In this document: in pieces, positions 1 through 6,748 of the stretch
Position numbering within the stretch: position 1 is the first letter of the stretch
Layout of the letters: every line of letters begins with the position of its first letter
NCBI GenBank assembly: GCA_004376305.1
Contig: SOKD01000142.1
Location: forward strand, 1 to 8,866
Source of the DNA: Candidatus Cloacimonadota bacterium
GTDB taxonomy: Bacteria; Hydrothermota; E44-bin80
Direction of reading: 5' to 3'
DNA: 8,866 nt
Notes under the pieces: generated by a model
The model's input: only the letters and a program-made list of their open reading frames with translations
The model's database searches: none
What the model was told of the DNA's origin: nothing
Program-made: the position numbers and the translations under genes

Positions 1-419
1 AATTCGAAAAAGAGCTCAACGAAAAAATCATGTATTTTGATGGATGTGACCTTGGACGACATTCTGAGATTTATGAGGAGCCGCGGGAAATACTGAGTGC
101 AATTCCCGGTGTCCAGCTCATTGAGTTCCTTTACAATAGAGAAGAGCAGGAATGTTGTGGTGGACCTCTTATTGGTACGGACGCCACAATGGCGCGCAAG
201 ATTGGAGCAAAGAAGGTTCGAGAAGCAATCGAAAAGGGTGCAACACTCCTGGTAACTGCTTGTCCTACCTGCCTTTTGAATTTCAAGGAAGGTGCACGTC
301 AGGCTGGATTGCAATTAGCGATGCAGGATCTCTCGATGCTCCTGCCTAAATATATTAAACCAAAGAAAAAAGCAGAAACAAAGATAGTAAAAAATGAAAA
401 AAGCAAAGAAGATAGTTGA
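1..419 (+). CDS. CCG-domain (HdrD/DsrK/GlpC-like) iron-sulfur oxidoreductase, C-terminal part, 5' truncated
   Basis: The reading frame is open to the left edge (codons from position 3), so the ATG at 30 is probably internal and the N-terminal part lies outside the window. Counting from that ATG, the visible part holds one complete cysteine-rich CCG domain: Cys6 in YFDGCDLGRH, the CCGG at 42-45, and CPTC at 78-81. The spacing C-x35-CCG-x34-CxxC fits the motif that binds a noncubane [4Fe-4S] cluster in HdrB/HdrD, or its relatives in GlpC, LldE/LutA and DsrK/HmcF. The usual 'DPCHLGR' is here 'DGCDLGR'. A lysine-rich tail of about 20 residues follows and is outside the domain. In this family such proteins are cytoplasmic partners of membrane electron-transfer complexes or lactate/glycerol-phosphate oxidases. 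The neighbouring cytochrome and isoprenoid genes favour a membrane respiratory role, which is inference. The 3' end overlaps the next gene by 26 nt. The family is clear; the exact subfamily is not. Confidence 0.88.
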   Translation, partial: FEKELNEKIMYFDGCDLGRHSEIYEEPREILSAIPGVQLIEFLYNREEQECCGGPLIGTDATMARKIGAKKVREAIEKGATLLVTACPTCLLNFKEGARQAGLQLAMQDLSMLLPKYIKPKKKAETKIVKNEKSKEDS

Positions 420-1191
420 TACTATTTACAAAATTCCTGGAAAAGCAACAATTGCTGAACTCTACAAGGAAATTCAGGATAAGCAGTTGTTTGTAGAACC
501 GCTGAGCGAGAACCAGACACTCGAGGCCTTTATCCTTGAAGGCGGCACCGGATTCAACTCTCTGTTGTATGGAAGCCTGGGTGAAAGAATTTACGAGATA
601 AGGGCTTCATACGATAATAAACTATTTACCTACGGATTACCATTCTCAACGCTCTACGCAACAGGGTATCCTCTGCAGCGAATGGTTGAGGGCTCGCAAT
701 CCAATAATCTCCTGGCAAAATTTTCTAACATTAAATATATAACACTTCCGCTGAAAGAAAAGGATGATGTCACGCTTTTCTGGAAAAAGTCATCCTGGAG
801 ATCATTTACACCTCCCCCATTCTCAACAAACGCATTCTATCTGAATAGCACCGGCGCCAAACTCTTCGGGCTTGCTGGTGAAGGATTCTGTGTTGTCCTG
901 CCCAAAACCCGGGCAGAGAGTATTGAAGGATGGAAAGCACAGGAAGACAACCTGTGGGAGAATCGTTTCTTCATTGACCGCATAAGTAATGAACAAACAA
1001 CTATGAAATTCTTTACCCAGAAAAGCACTATTGAAGAGATCCACACAAAAGTGATGCAGATATCAAAAATCGCAATTTTTTTCGTTCTTTTCACAAAAAA
1101 GGGAATGCTCGTTGTTGTATCGGGTACTGATGATGAATTGAATACCCTCCATGATGCAATTAATGAACTTCCTTTCACGCATAAACTGTAA
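394..1191 (+). CDS. Unrecognised soluble protein, 265 aa, in the electron-transfer/isoprenoid operon
   Basis: I do not recognise a family. The protein starts with a basic stretch (MKKAKK) and has no convincing transmembrane helix or signal peptide. It contains alternating hydrophobic stretches that look like beta strands, for example IAIFFVLF and GMLVVVSG near residues 225-243, a 'TPPPF' turn around 139-143, and only one cysteine (about residue 166), so it is unlikely to bind haem or an iron-sulfur cluster alone. The ATG at 394 lies inside the upstream CCG-protein gene with a 26-nt overlap and no clear Shine-Dalgarno, so translation may be coupled. No better in-frame start exists until well into the protein. 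It ends 6 nt before the UbiA-family gene. A LUD-domain (LutB/LutC-type) protein would be a natural neighbour of a CCG protein, but I see no LUD hallmark. Being enclosed in the operon suggests a role with the CCG protein or the prenyltransferase; this is only inference. Confidence 0.8.
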   Translation: MKKAKKIVDTIYKIPGKATIAELYKEIQDKQLFVEPLSENQTLEAFILEGGTGFNSLLYGSLGERIYEIRASYDNKLFTYGLPFSTLYATGYPLQRMVEGSQSNNLLAKFSNIKYITLPLKEKDDVTLFWKKSSWRSFTPPPFSTNAFYLNSTGAKLFGLAGEGFCVVLPKTRAESIEGWKAQEDNLWENRFFIDRISNEQTTMKFFTQKSTIEEIHTKVMQISKIAIFFVLFTKKGMLVVVSGTDDELNTLHDAINELPFTHKL

Positions 1192-1197
1192 ACCGGT

Positions 1198-2349
1198 ATG
1201 GAAGAAGATTACGGTCTTAAAGCGCTCATAGGGAATATACTTCACAAAGGGATTGGACATGGCAATCCTGCAAGTAAGGCACCCTACAAGCCTGTTGAGA
1301 GAGCAACAGCTGCATTTGAAATGACGAGACCAATTCTTACCATTATGGGAACAGCACTGATTGCGACAGGTGCCGTACTCGCCATCCAAACCATACCGCC
1401 AATCTTGAAAATAATATATGGAATTATCTGCGCTTTCCTTGCAAATTGCTACATCCACACATTCAATGATTTCTCTGATCGAGAACGCGATAAACAAGTT
1501 TGGCCCAACAGGGCTCTTCCGACCAAAAGGATCTCTCCTCAAAATGCTCTCATTCTTTCAATATGCTATTTTATTCTTGCAGTAGGACTTACTGCAATCT
1601 TCTTTAACATAACAACAGGAATAATCATTCTTATTTCTCTCTCTCTTGGTACTCTCTACACGGTGTTTCTGCGAGACCGGGTGGGATACCTTGTACTTCC
1701 GTTTATTGTCGGTATCCATCCACTCGGAGGATGGGCTGCATTTTCTCCGCATACGTTGTTTAAAAATCCCCTGCCGTGGATACTGTATGCTTTGATTTTC
1801 TTCTGGCAGGCAGGGCACATTATGATACACTCAACACTTCATCCCGTTAAGGAAGTCAACGGCAGAAGGATCACACAGGTGAAAGGACTCTTTTTCACCA
1901 CAACACCACGCCAGGCTGCAACTCTGGGTTTCATCTTTCTCTTCATGACTTTTTGTATCAGTATTTACCTTTACTTCATTGCACCGCTCGGTTACATCTA
2001 TATTGTGGTTGCACTCCTTTCTGCCATATACGCATTAATCCCGAGCATCAGGCTCATCAAAGAACCTGAGAACATTCAGAGAGCATTACATGCATTTAAT
2101 GCAGCATCACTCTATTCGCTGATCCTCTGCTTTTTTGTGCTTGTTGATGTCCTTGTTTATAAGGTACTCTGGGAATACCTGGTCTCATTCTATAACCTTC
2201 TTCGGTTCAATATAGGATTATGGATGTTCCCTCTTATAATTGCTGGAATTGCAACAATTTTTGGACTTACCTTTTTCGGCATTTTTATTCTTGATGCAAT
2301 TATTAAGTGGTTTATGAAACAAAGAGAGTTTTCATTAAACAACCGTTAA
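1198..2349 (+). CDS. UbiA/CyoE-superfamily membrane prenyltransferase, with divergent second Asp-rich motif
   Basis: This is a 383-aa polytopic membrane protein with about eight or nine hydrophobic segments. The first aspartate-rich motif of UbiA-family prenyltransferases, NDxxDxxxD, is intact at residues 90-98 (NDFSDRERD), followed by 'NRALPTKRIS', matching the family's 'NRPLPSGRIS' consensus. These residues bind the Mg2+-diphosphate of the isoprenoid donor. In the second half, 'FFWQAGHIMIH' (201-211) resembles the 'FLWQPPHF' segment of haem O synthases, and 'ALHAFNAASLY' (296-306) also recalls CyoE. The second Asp-rich motif expected just after this is replaced by HPVKEVNGRRIT with no aspartate. 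Known family reactions attach a polyprenyl chain to a quinone precursor or a farnesyl group to haem; which one applies here is unresolved. The polyprenyl synthase downstream could supply the donor. An N-terminal extension of about 40 residues and an extra C-terminal hydrophobic segment are present. The start ATG is 6 nt after the previous stop with no strong Shine-Dalgarno. Confidence 0.87.
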   Translation: MEEDYGLKALIGNILHKGIGHGNPASKAPYKPVERATAAFEMTRPILTIMGTALIATGAVLAIQTIPPILKIIYGIICAFLANCYIHTFNDFSDRERDKQVWPNRALPTKRISPQNALILSICYFILAVGLTAIFFNITTGIIILISLSLGTLYTVFLRDRVGYLVLPFIVGIHPLGGWAAFSPHTLFKNPLPWILYALIFFWQAGHIMIHSTLHPVKEVNGRRITQVKGLFFTTTPRQAATLGFIFLFMTFCISIYLYFIAPLGYIYIVVALLSAIYALIPSIRLIKEPENIQRALHAFNAASLYSLILCFFVLVDVLVYKVLWEYLVSFYNLLRFNIGLWMFPLIIAGIATIFGLTFFGIFILDAIIKWFMKQREFSLNNR

Positions 2350-2350
2350 T

Positions 2351-2364
2351 GAGAGGATAGAGGA
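2351..2364 (+). promoter_or_regulatory. Tandem Shine-Dalgarno sites for the multihaem cytochrome
   Basis: Two purine-rich Shine-Dalgarno matches lie between the UbiA stop codon and the cytochrome ATG at 2368: GAGAGGA at 2351-2357 (10 nt spacing) and AGAGGA at 2359-2364 (3 nt spacing). They support the chosen start and suggest efficient initiation, in contrast to the weak site before the UbiA gene. Confidence 0.6.
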
Positions 2365-2367
2365 ACA

Positions 2368-3873
2368 ATGTACTTATTCGATAAAAAACCAAGTGTTTTT
2401 AAAAAGCACAGGGCACTCTTTATCCTGGGTATTATTATAATCTTTGTAATCCTTGTGATCCTCGTGGTTATCTTTGCTATCCTTCCGTTTATCCTGGTTG
2501 CTGGATATGCAGGTATTAATTTGTCTGAATCTCCCGGATTCTGCGGAAATGTATGCCATAATATGAAACCGTTTTATGAATCGTATGAGAACTCAACCCA
2601 CAGAGGAATCAAGTGCGGTGAATGTCACACGGAACCAGGATTTATCAATACGGTAAAAGCCCACATTTTCGATTCAATAAATGAGTCTATTCTGCTTTTC
2701 AGCGGCAACTACGGAAAAGAACCCATTGTTTGCGATATAGCAGACAGAAGTTGCCTTAGAGAAGAATGCCATAAAATTGAAAGACTCACGGAAAAGGTTT
2801 TCATGTATGAGGGTATTCGGTTCTCGCATGAACTTCACAGAATGGATGGAGCAATAACGCTCAAATGCGTATCATGCCATGCAACTGATTCAACGGTTCA
2901 TATGAGCATAGACATGGCAACCTGTTACCTCTGTCATACCAGCAAGATTGTCTCCGCAGAGGAACCAGATAGATGTCTGGCTTGCCATGCAAAGAACATA
3001 GAAGAGGTGAAGGAATATGATCATACCGGTATTCTTGAAAGCAACATTGCCTGTTCAAAATGCCATAAGCCAACTCATGAGGAAGTTACGGTTAAACAGG
3101 AGCGGTGCGATCTCTGCCATCATGCAGAGGAAGAGAAAAAAGAGGAATACTCACAGGATAAATTACACAGAATACACACGTTCGACCACGCAGTTGAATG
3201 TGTTCTTTGTCACAGCGATATTTCACATTCATTTAAAGCGAGCTTCAGCGAGAATTGCATGGACTGTCATGAAACGGTAAAAAACCTTAAATATACTCGA
3301 TTCCGAAACCGTTCTTTTCCCCACCGTCTTCATACAAAAAATACAAAGTGTTTATACTGCCATTCGGTCAAAAAGAAAACGCACGGCAAAGTAATCATCG
3401 GTGAATCGAGTTGCAGAAGCTGCCATCACTCGCAAAAAAAGATTGCATGTTCGCAGTGCCACTCAATACCATATTCCATCCAGAATGGTCTCTCATTAGG
3501 AGGGTTCGAAGGGGTCGAGGGATACAAATCAAACACCATTGACTGTAAAGCGTGTCATAAGAAGGTCAAAGAGCCGACCTCGCTTTCCAGGATAAAGGAT
3601 GCATGCACAAAATGTCATGAAGAGGATTACAAAGTCTTCGTAGATGAATGGCAGTCGGACACAAAAGAATCAATAAAGAAAGTAGATGCAATTCTGAAGA
3701 AAGCAAAACCAGGTAAAACCGCAAAAGCAAAACAACTCATAAAAGATGCGCAAAGGTTGCTCTACTTCGTAAGAGCCGATGGGAGTGAGGGCGTACACAA
3801 TCCCGACTACATTGAAGAATTATTGAACCAGGCTAAAAGGAAAGCAAACGAAGCGCTCTCATCAGGGAAGTGA
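2368..3873 (+). CDS. Membrane-anchored multihaem cytochrome c (about 15 haem sites), NapC/NirT-like N-terminus
   Basis: This is a 501-aa protein with a short basic cytoplasmic start, one long hydrophobic anchor at about residues 17-49, and a Cys/His-rich domain expected on the periplasmic side. There are 13 canonical CxxCH haem-attachment sites, with first Cys at residues 83, 167, 186, 203, 229, 247, 278, 297, 328, 349, 361, 393 and 413. Two expanded sites are also present: CGNVCH at 59-64 (CX3CH) and CLREECH at 129-135 (CX4CH). The first, followed by 'NMKPFYESYENSTH', resembles the NapC/NirT/NrfH type, whose members oxidise membrane quinol and pass electrons to periplasmic partners. Isolated histidines (for example in FSHELH, FPHRLH, DHTG) could be distal haem ligands. 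The last 85 residues lack haem sites and contain 'GVHNPDYIEELL' (475-486), a helical C-terminus like that of NrfA/octahaem-reductase-type cytochromes. It lies between two isoprenoid genes, so a quinone-linked electron conduit is the best inference. The terminal acceptor is unknown. Confidence 0.93.
   Translation: MYLFDKKPSVFKKHRALFILGIIIIFVILVILVVIFAILPFILVAGYAGINLSESPGFCGNVCHNMKPFYESYENSTHRGIKCGECHTEPGFINTVKAHIFDSINESILLFSGNYGKEPIVCDIADRSCLREECHKIERLTEKVFMYEGIRFSHELHRMDGAITLKCVSCHATDSTVHMSIDMATCYLCHTSKIVSAEEPDRCLACHAKNIEEVKEYDHTGILESNIACSKCHKPTHEEVTVKQERCDLCHHAEEEKKEEYSQDKLHRIHTFDHAVECVLCHSDISHSFKASFSENCMDCHETVKNLKYTRFRNRSFPHRLHTKNTKCLYCHSVKKKTHGKVIIGESSCRSCHHSQKKIACSQCHSIPYSIQNGLSLGGFEGVEGYKSNTIDCKACHKKVKEPTSLSRIKDACTKCHEEDYKVFVDEWQSDTKESIKKVDAILKKAKPGKTAKAKQLIKDAQRLLYFVRADGSEGVHNPDYIEELLNQAKRKANEALSSGK
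3864..3868 (+). promoter_or_regulatory. Shine-Dalgarno deciding the polyprenyl synthase start
   Basis: AGGGA lies 10 nt before the ATG at 3879 but only 1 nt before the alternative GTG at 3870. The spacing favours the ATG. The site lies inside the last codons of the cytochrome gene, so the two genes are probably translationally coupled. Confidence 0.5.
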
Positions 3874-3878
3874 AGCAC

Positions 3879-4859
3879 ATGAAACTGGTTGATATTTACA
3901 GCGTTGTCAGCAAGGAATTGATACTCGTCGATGCAAAAATAAAGGAAGCAATCCCACGGAAAGATGATGCATTCCGGGATGCCTGCATGCAAATCTTAAA
4001 CGGCAGCAGCAAACGGATCCGTGCTGCTCTTGTTCTTCTCTGCTCAAAAATGCTGAAATACAGAAGAGATGCTTCTCTTAAACTTGCAACAGCGATTGAA
4101 CTTTTTCACACAGCAACGCTCGTTCATGATGATATAATTGATTCCTCAGCAATGAGAAGGGGAAGGAAAACGATCAATAGGAAATATGGACTCAATTCCG
4201 CTATCCTCGTTGCTGATTATCTGTATTTGAACGGTGCTCTTCATTTGAATGGCGTATTTGATGGCAACCTTCACCTTAACGATCAATTGACGAAAATCAT
4301 GATCTCTACCGCACAAAAAATGTTCAGCGGGGAACTTGATCAGCTCATGAATAACTCTGTTTATATTTCCCGCAAGGAGTATTTTAGAATAATTTCTCAA
4401 AAAACTGCCTCTTTCTTCTCCGCATGTTGTTCAATGCCAGCTCTGCTGAGCAATGCAAACAGTTTGCAGGGAAGTGCACTATTTATGTACGGAAGAAACC
4501 TTGGAATTGCATTTCAAATAACAGATGATGTACTTGATATTATTGGCGATGAGAAAAAATTTGGAAAGAAAAGAGGAAGCGATATAAAGCAAGGATTTCT
4601 TACGCTTCCCCTGGTACATTTCTATGAAAAAGCCAGTTGCGCTGAGAAAAAAACGTTACTCGATGTACTCACCAGGAAAAGACAGAATCTGAAAGAAATT
4701 GTGAAATTACTGGCTCGATACAGGTCAATTGAATACGCGCAAGACAGAGCAAAATCATACAGCAAAAAAGCAAAAAAGAGTATCGGCATATTCCCTGATT
4801 CAGCTGCAAAAAATTCGCTTATCCGATTATGTGATTTTGTAGTAGCAAGAGACCATTGA
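3879..4859 (+). CDS. Polyprenyl diphosphate synthase (trans-isoprenyl diphosphate synthase family), long-chain type
   Basis: This is a soluble, helical enzyme of 326 aa from the ATG at 3879. A GTG at 3870 would add three residues but has a badly placed ribosome site. It condenses isopentenyl diphosphate units onto an allylic diphosphate. With the GTG as residue 1, the first Asp-rich motif is DDIID at 87-91 and the second is DDVLD at 219-223, both complete. The residue five before the first motif is Ala82 ('HTATLVHDD'), as in long-chain enzymes such as octaprenyl synthase, where short-chain enzymes carry an aromatic residue. This suggests a C30-C50 product suited to a quinone tail. Two family positions deviate: 'GGKRxRP' is GSSKRIRA (45-52), and 'EGKxTLP' is QGFLTLP (241-247), so the usual lysine is Phe243. 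The gene follows the cytochrome with essentially no gap and could supply the donor for the UbiA-family enzyme. Confidence 0.93.
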   Translation: MKLVDIYSVVSKELILVDAKIKEAIPRKDDAFRDACMQILNGSSKRIRAALVLLCSKMLKYRRDASLKLATAIELFHTATLVHDDIIDSSAMRRGRKTINRKYGLNSAILVADYLYLNGALHLNGVFDGNLHLNDQLTKIMISTAQKMFSGELDQLMNNSVYISRKEYFRIISQKTASFFSACCSMPALLSNANSLQGSALFMYGRNLGIAFQITDDVLDIIGDEKKFGKKRGSDIKQGFLTLPLVHFYEKASCAEKKTLLDVLTRKRQNLKEIVKLLARYRSIEYAQDRAKSYSKKAKKSIGIFPDSAAKNSLIRLCDFVVARDH

Positions 4860-4863
4860 AAAG

Positions 4864-4870
4864 AAAGGAG
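4864..4870 (+). promoter_or_regulatory. Strong Shine-Dalgarno for the 62-aa membrane protein
   Basis: AAAGGAG sits 5 nt before the ATG at 4876, near-ideal spacing. It is the best ribosome binding site in the window, and it is the main reason to accept this very short reading frame as a real gene. Confidence 0.7.
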
Positions 4871-4875
4871 AAGTA

Positions 4876-5064
4876 ATGAGTAAGGTATTACAAATTATTG
4901 GAACCATCTTCATCATTCTTTCTATTGTTGCCTTTGGTGTGACTGTTTGGTTTATGTGGAAGGACTTCTCATTCTTGAAGCTTATAGCAGATGCGATCGG
5001 AACATCAGTTGGTGTTTTCTGGGGTCTTATTCTTATTCTGTTATCAAAGCAATTTAGAAGGTAA
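4876..5064 (+). CDS. Small two-helix membrane protein, 62 aa, unknown function
   Basis: I recognise no named family. The protein has two hydrophobic segments, about residues 4-27 and 37-56, separated by a short loop 'WKDFSFLKLIADAIG' and ended by a basic tail 'KQFRR'. The second segment contains glycines (GTSVGVFWGLILI) that could allow helix packing. There are no cysteines and no haem or metal motif. It starts 16 nt after the polyprenyl synthase stop, behind a strong ribosome site, so it is probably the last gene of the operon. A role as a small accessory subunit of a membrane complex is conceivable but unsupported by sequence. An open frame on the other strand covers the same bases but lacks comparable start signals. 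Confidence 0.72.
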   Translation: MSKVLQIIGTIFIILSIVAFGVTVWFMWKDFSFLKLIADAIGTSVGVFWGLILILLSKQFRR

Positions 5065-5403
5065 TATCCAACTGCAAAGACAGAAAGCACAGGTAACAGG
5101 CTTACCCTGACTGTCAGTACTATTGTTAACGCCACCCATAACTATTTACAAAATCGTAAATCATCCCGATGAGTTCTCTCATTTAAGTCTCACATTGCTT
5201 ACGTGTGGTAACACCATTAAAAATACAAGATTACTAACGATACAGGAGCTTTAACACATTTAATCTACCGAACCTTGAATTAGGTACTTTATCACCTTCC
5301 CCGAATAATAGGTTGTTCATTGTGTCATGGGAGAATCGTTGTTTGTGCGGGGACATACTCCGTTCTCCTTTTGCTTATTTTTATTAGTATGTTAAAGAGA
5401 ACC
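5065..5403 (+). other. Intergenic gap between the operon and the MATE gene
   Basis: No supportable gene is present in these 339 bases. The frame of the MATE gene stays open upstream to a TTG at 5320, but that stretch is not MATE-like. Structures seen are a perfect inverted repeat ATTTAC-6 nt-GTAAAT at 5144-5161, a small 5-bp inverted repeat at 5161-5172, and a weak hairpin around 5092-5107 (GGTAA/TTACC). None is followed by a T-run, so I see no clear terminator for the operon. The best promoter-like pair is TTGCTT (5195) and TAAAAA (5218) with 17 nt spacing, which is poor and not listed separately. Confidence 0.5.
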
Positions 5404-6747
5404 ATGCAAATAAGACGAAACCTCACAGAGGGGAGCATTGTAAAAAATATCTGGCATCTTGCTCTTCCAACAATAGCGACAAGTGCTCTCTGGGACCTGT
5501 TCAACATTGTTGACATGATCTTTGTAGGAAAACTTGGTCCCCCGGCGATTGCTGCCGTATCAATGTGCGGAATTATGATGGGTATAATATTCACCATTGC
5601 CATTGGCATTACAACGGGCTCAGTGGCGCTCATTGCTCGCTTTTTCGGCGCAAATGACCATGAGAATGCTGATAAAGTGGTTATCCAAACACTCATCCTT
5701 GCAATAGCAGCATCCATCATAATGGGCGTGAGCGGATACTTCTTCGTTACACCGCTCCTCAGGTTACTCGGGGCAAAGGGTGAAGTTATTGTTCTGGGAA
5801 GTCACTATTTCAAGATCATATCCCTGGGTTCGTTTACCATCTTCATAACATTCTCCCTTGCCACCGCATTGCGTGGCGCTGGTGATGCAGTAACACCAAT
5901 GAAGGTTCTCCTCTTTTCCACGGCACTCAACATAATTCTTGACCCTTTACTCATCTTTGGCATCTGGATATTCCCGAGGATGGGTGTAGCTGGTTCTGCA
6001 GTTGCCACCATCATTGCCAGGGCGATCGGCATGGTGCTTCTTCTCACCGTTTTTCTAAAAGGTCACTCTCATTTTCATATTAGGTTGAAAACAATGAGCA
6101 TAGATTTCACTATGCTCCGGAGAATTGTTAAAATCGGCTCCTTTGGATCACTCCAGGTTTTTTTAAGAAACATCTCAATGCTCTTGCTTCTCAGAATAGT
6201 AGCACATTTTGGCACGATCACCATCGCAGCGTATGGTATTGGCATACGATTACGGCTCGCAACCATGATGCCAGGATTTGGATTTGCTCAAGCGTCTGCA
6301 ATCCTTGTGGGGCAGAATCTTGGTGCACACAAACCTGATAGAGCATCGCAGAGCACCTGGGCTACTGTAGGACTGTATGAGATCATAATGGTATTTTTTG
6401 CGCTCTCTCTTGTTGTTTTTGCACCACGGGTCGTTGCAGTATTCAATACCGACCCGGATGTCATTAGAATTGGAACACAATTCATCAGAATATTTTCACT
6501 AACCCTCGTTTTTCTCGCCCTTTCTCTGGTTACGGGACGATCATTCAGCGGCGCAGGGGATACAATATCGCCTATGGTAATAACAGGTTTCTCCTTACTC
6601 TGCTTCCAAATTCCGGTTGTTTTATTTCTATCAAAACTATTTGCAACACAGGGGATCTGGTACGGAATTGCCCTTTCGGATATTGTTCAGGGTGTAATAA
6701 TGGCAGCATGGTTTTTGAAAGGAAAATGGAAGGAAAAGAAGATTTAA
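5404..6747 (+). CDS. MATE-family multidrug/toxin efflux transporter
   Basis: The protein is 447 aa from the ATG at 5404, the usual family size, with about twelve transmembrane helices in two homologous halves. It begins 'LTEGSIVKNIWHLALP', a typical MATE opening, then 'FNIVDMIFVGKLG' in helix 1 and 'ARFFGANDHENADKV' in the loop after helix 3. The second half repeats the pattern with 'LVGQNLGAHKPDRA'. MATE proteins export cationic or other organic compounds across the inner membrane in exchange for Na+ or H+; the substrate cannot be read from sequence. An in-frame ATG at 5389 and a TTG at 5320 are alternative starts, but the upstream residues are not conserved-looking and no start has a strong ribosome site (a weak AAGAGA precedes 5404). 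The gene is separated from the upstream operon by over 300 bp and is followed within 2 nt by an inverted-repeat element that could influence its mRNA 3' end. Confidence 0.9.
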   Translation: MQIRRNLTEGSIVKNIWHLALPTIATSALWDLFNIVDMIFVGKLGPPAIAAVSMCGIMMGIIFTIAIGITTGSVALIARFFGANDHENADKVVIQTLILAIAASIIMGVSGYFFVTPLLRLLGAKGEVIVLGSHYFKIISLGSFTIFITFSLATALRGAGDAVTPMKVLLFSTALNIILDPLLIFGIWIFPRMGVAGSAVATIIARAIGMVLLLTVFLKGHSHFHIRLKTMSIDFTMLRRIVKIGSFGSLQVFLRNISMLLLLRIVAHFGTITIAAYGIGIRLRLATMMPGFGFAQASAILVGQNLGAHKPDRASQSTWATVGLYEIIMVFFALSLVVFAPRVVAVFNTDPDVIRIGTQFIRIFSLTLVFLALSLVTGRSFSGAGDTISPMVITGFSLLCFQIPVVLFLSKLFATQGIWYGIALSDIVQGVIMAAWFLKGKWKEKKI

Positions 6748-6748
6748 C

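Noticed and set aside
394..1191. LUD-domain (LutB/LutC-like) identity for the unknown protein
   Set aside because: A CCG protein beside a LUD protein would suggest lactate utilisation, but I could not find LUD-type motifs and there is no ferredoxin-type cysteine set.
1063..1542. 159-codon minus-strand open frame crossing the unknown gene and the UbiA gene
   Set aside because: It spans the junction of two well-supported + strand genes, and its product shows no domain or plausible topology.
3870..3878. GTG start for the polyprenyl synthase
   Set aside because: It overlaps the cytochrome stop and leaves only 1 nt after the AGGGA ribosome site; the ATG at 3879 has a usable 10-nt spacing.
5092..5107. 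GGTAA/TTACC hairpin after the small gene as an operon terminator
   Set aside because: The stem is short and AT-rich and is not followed by a T-run.
4827..5135. 102-codon open frame on the minus strand over the small membrane-protein gene
   Set aside because: The + strand frame has an ideal Shine-Dalgarno, operon position and clear two-helix topology; the minus frame has no start signal and overlaps the end of the polyprenyl synthase.
5320..5403. N-terminal extension of the MATE gene from a TTG codon
   Set aside because: The extra 28 residues do not resemble a MATE N-terminus, the TTG has no good ribosome site, and starting at 5404 gives the normal family length and opening motif.
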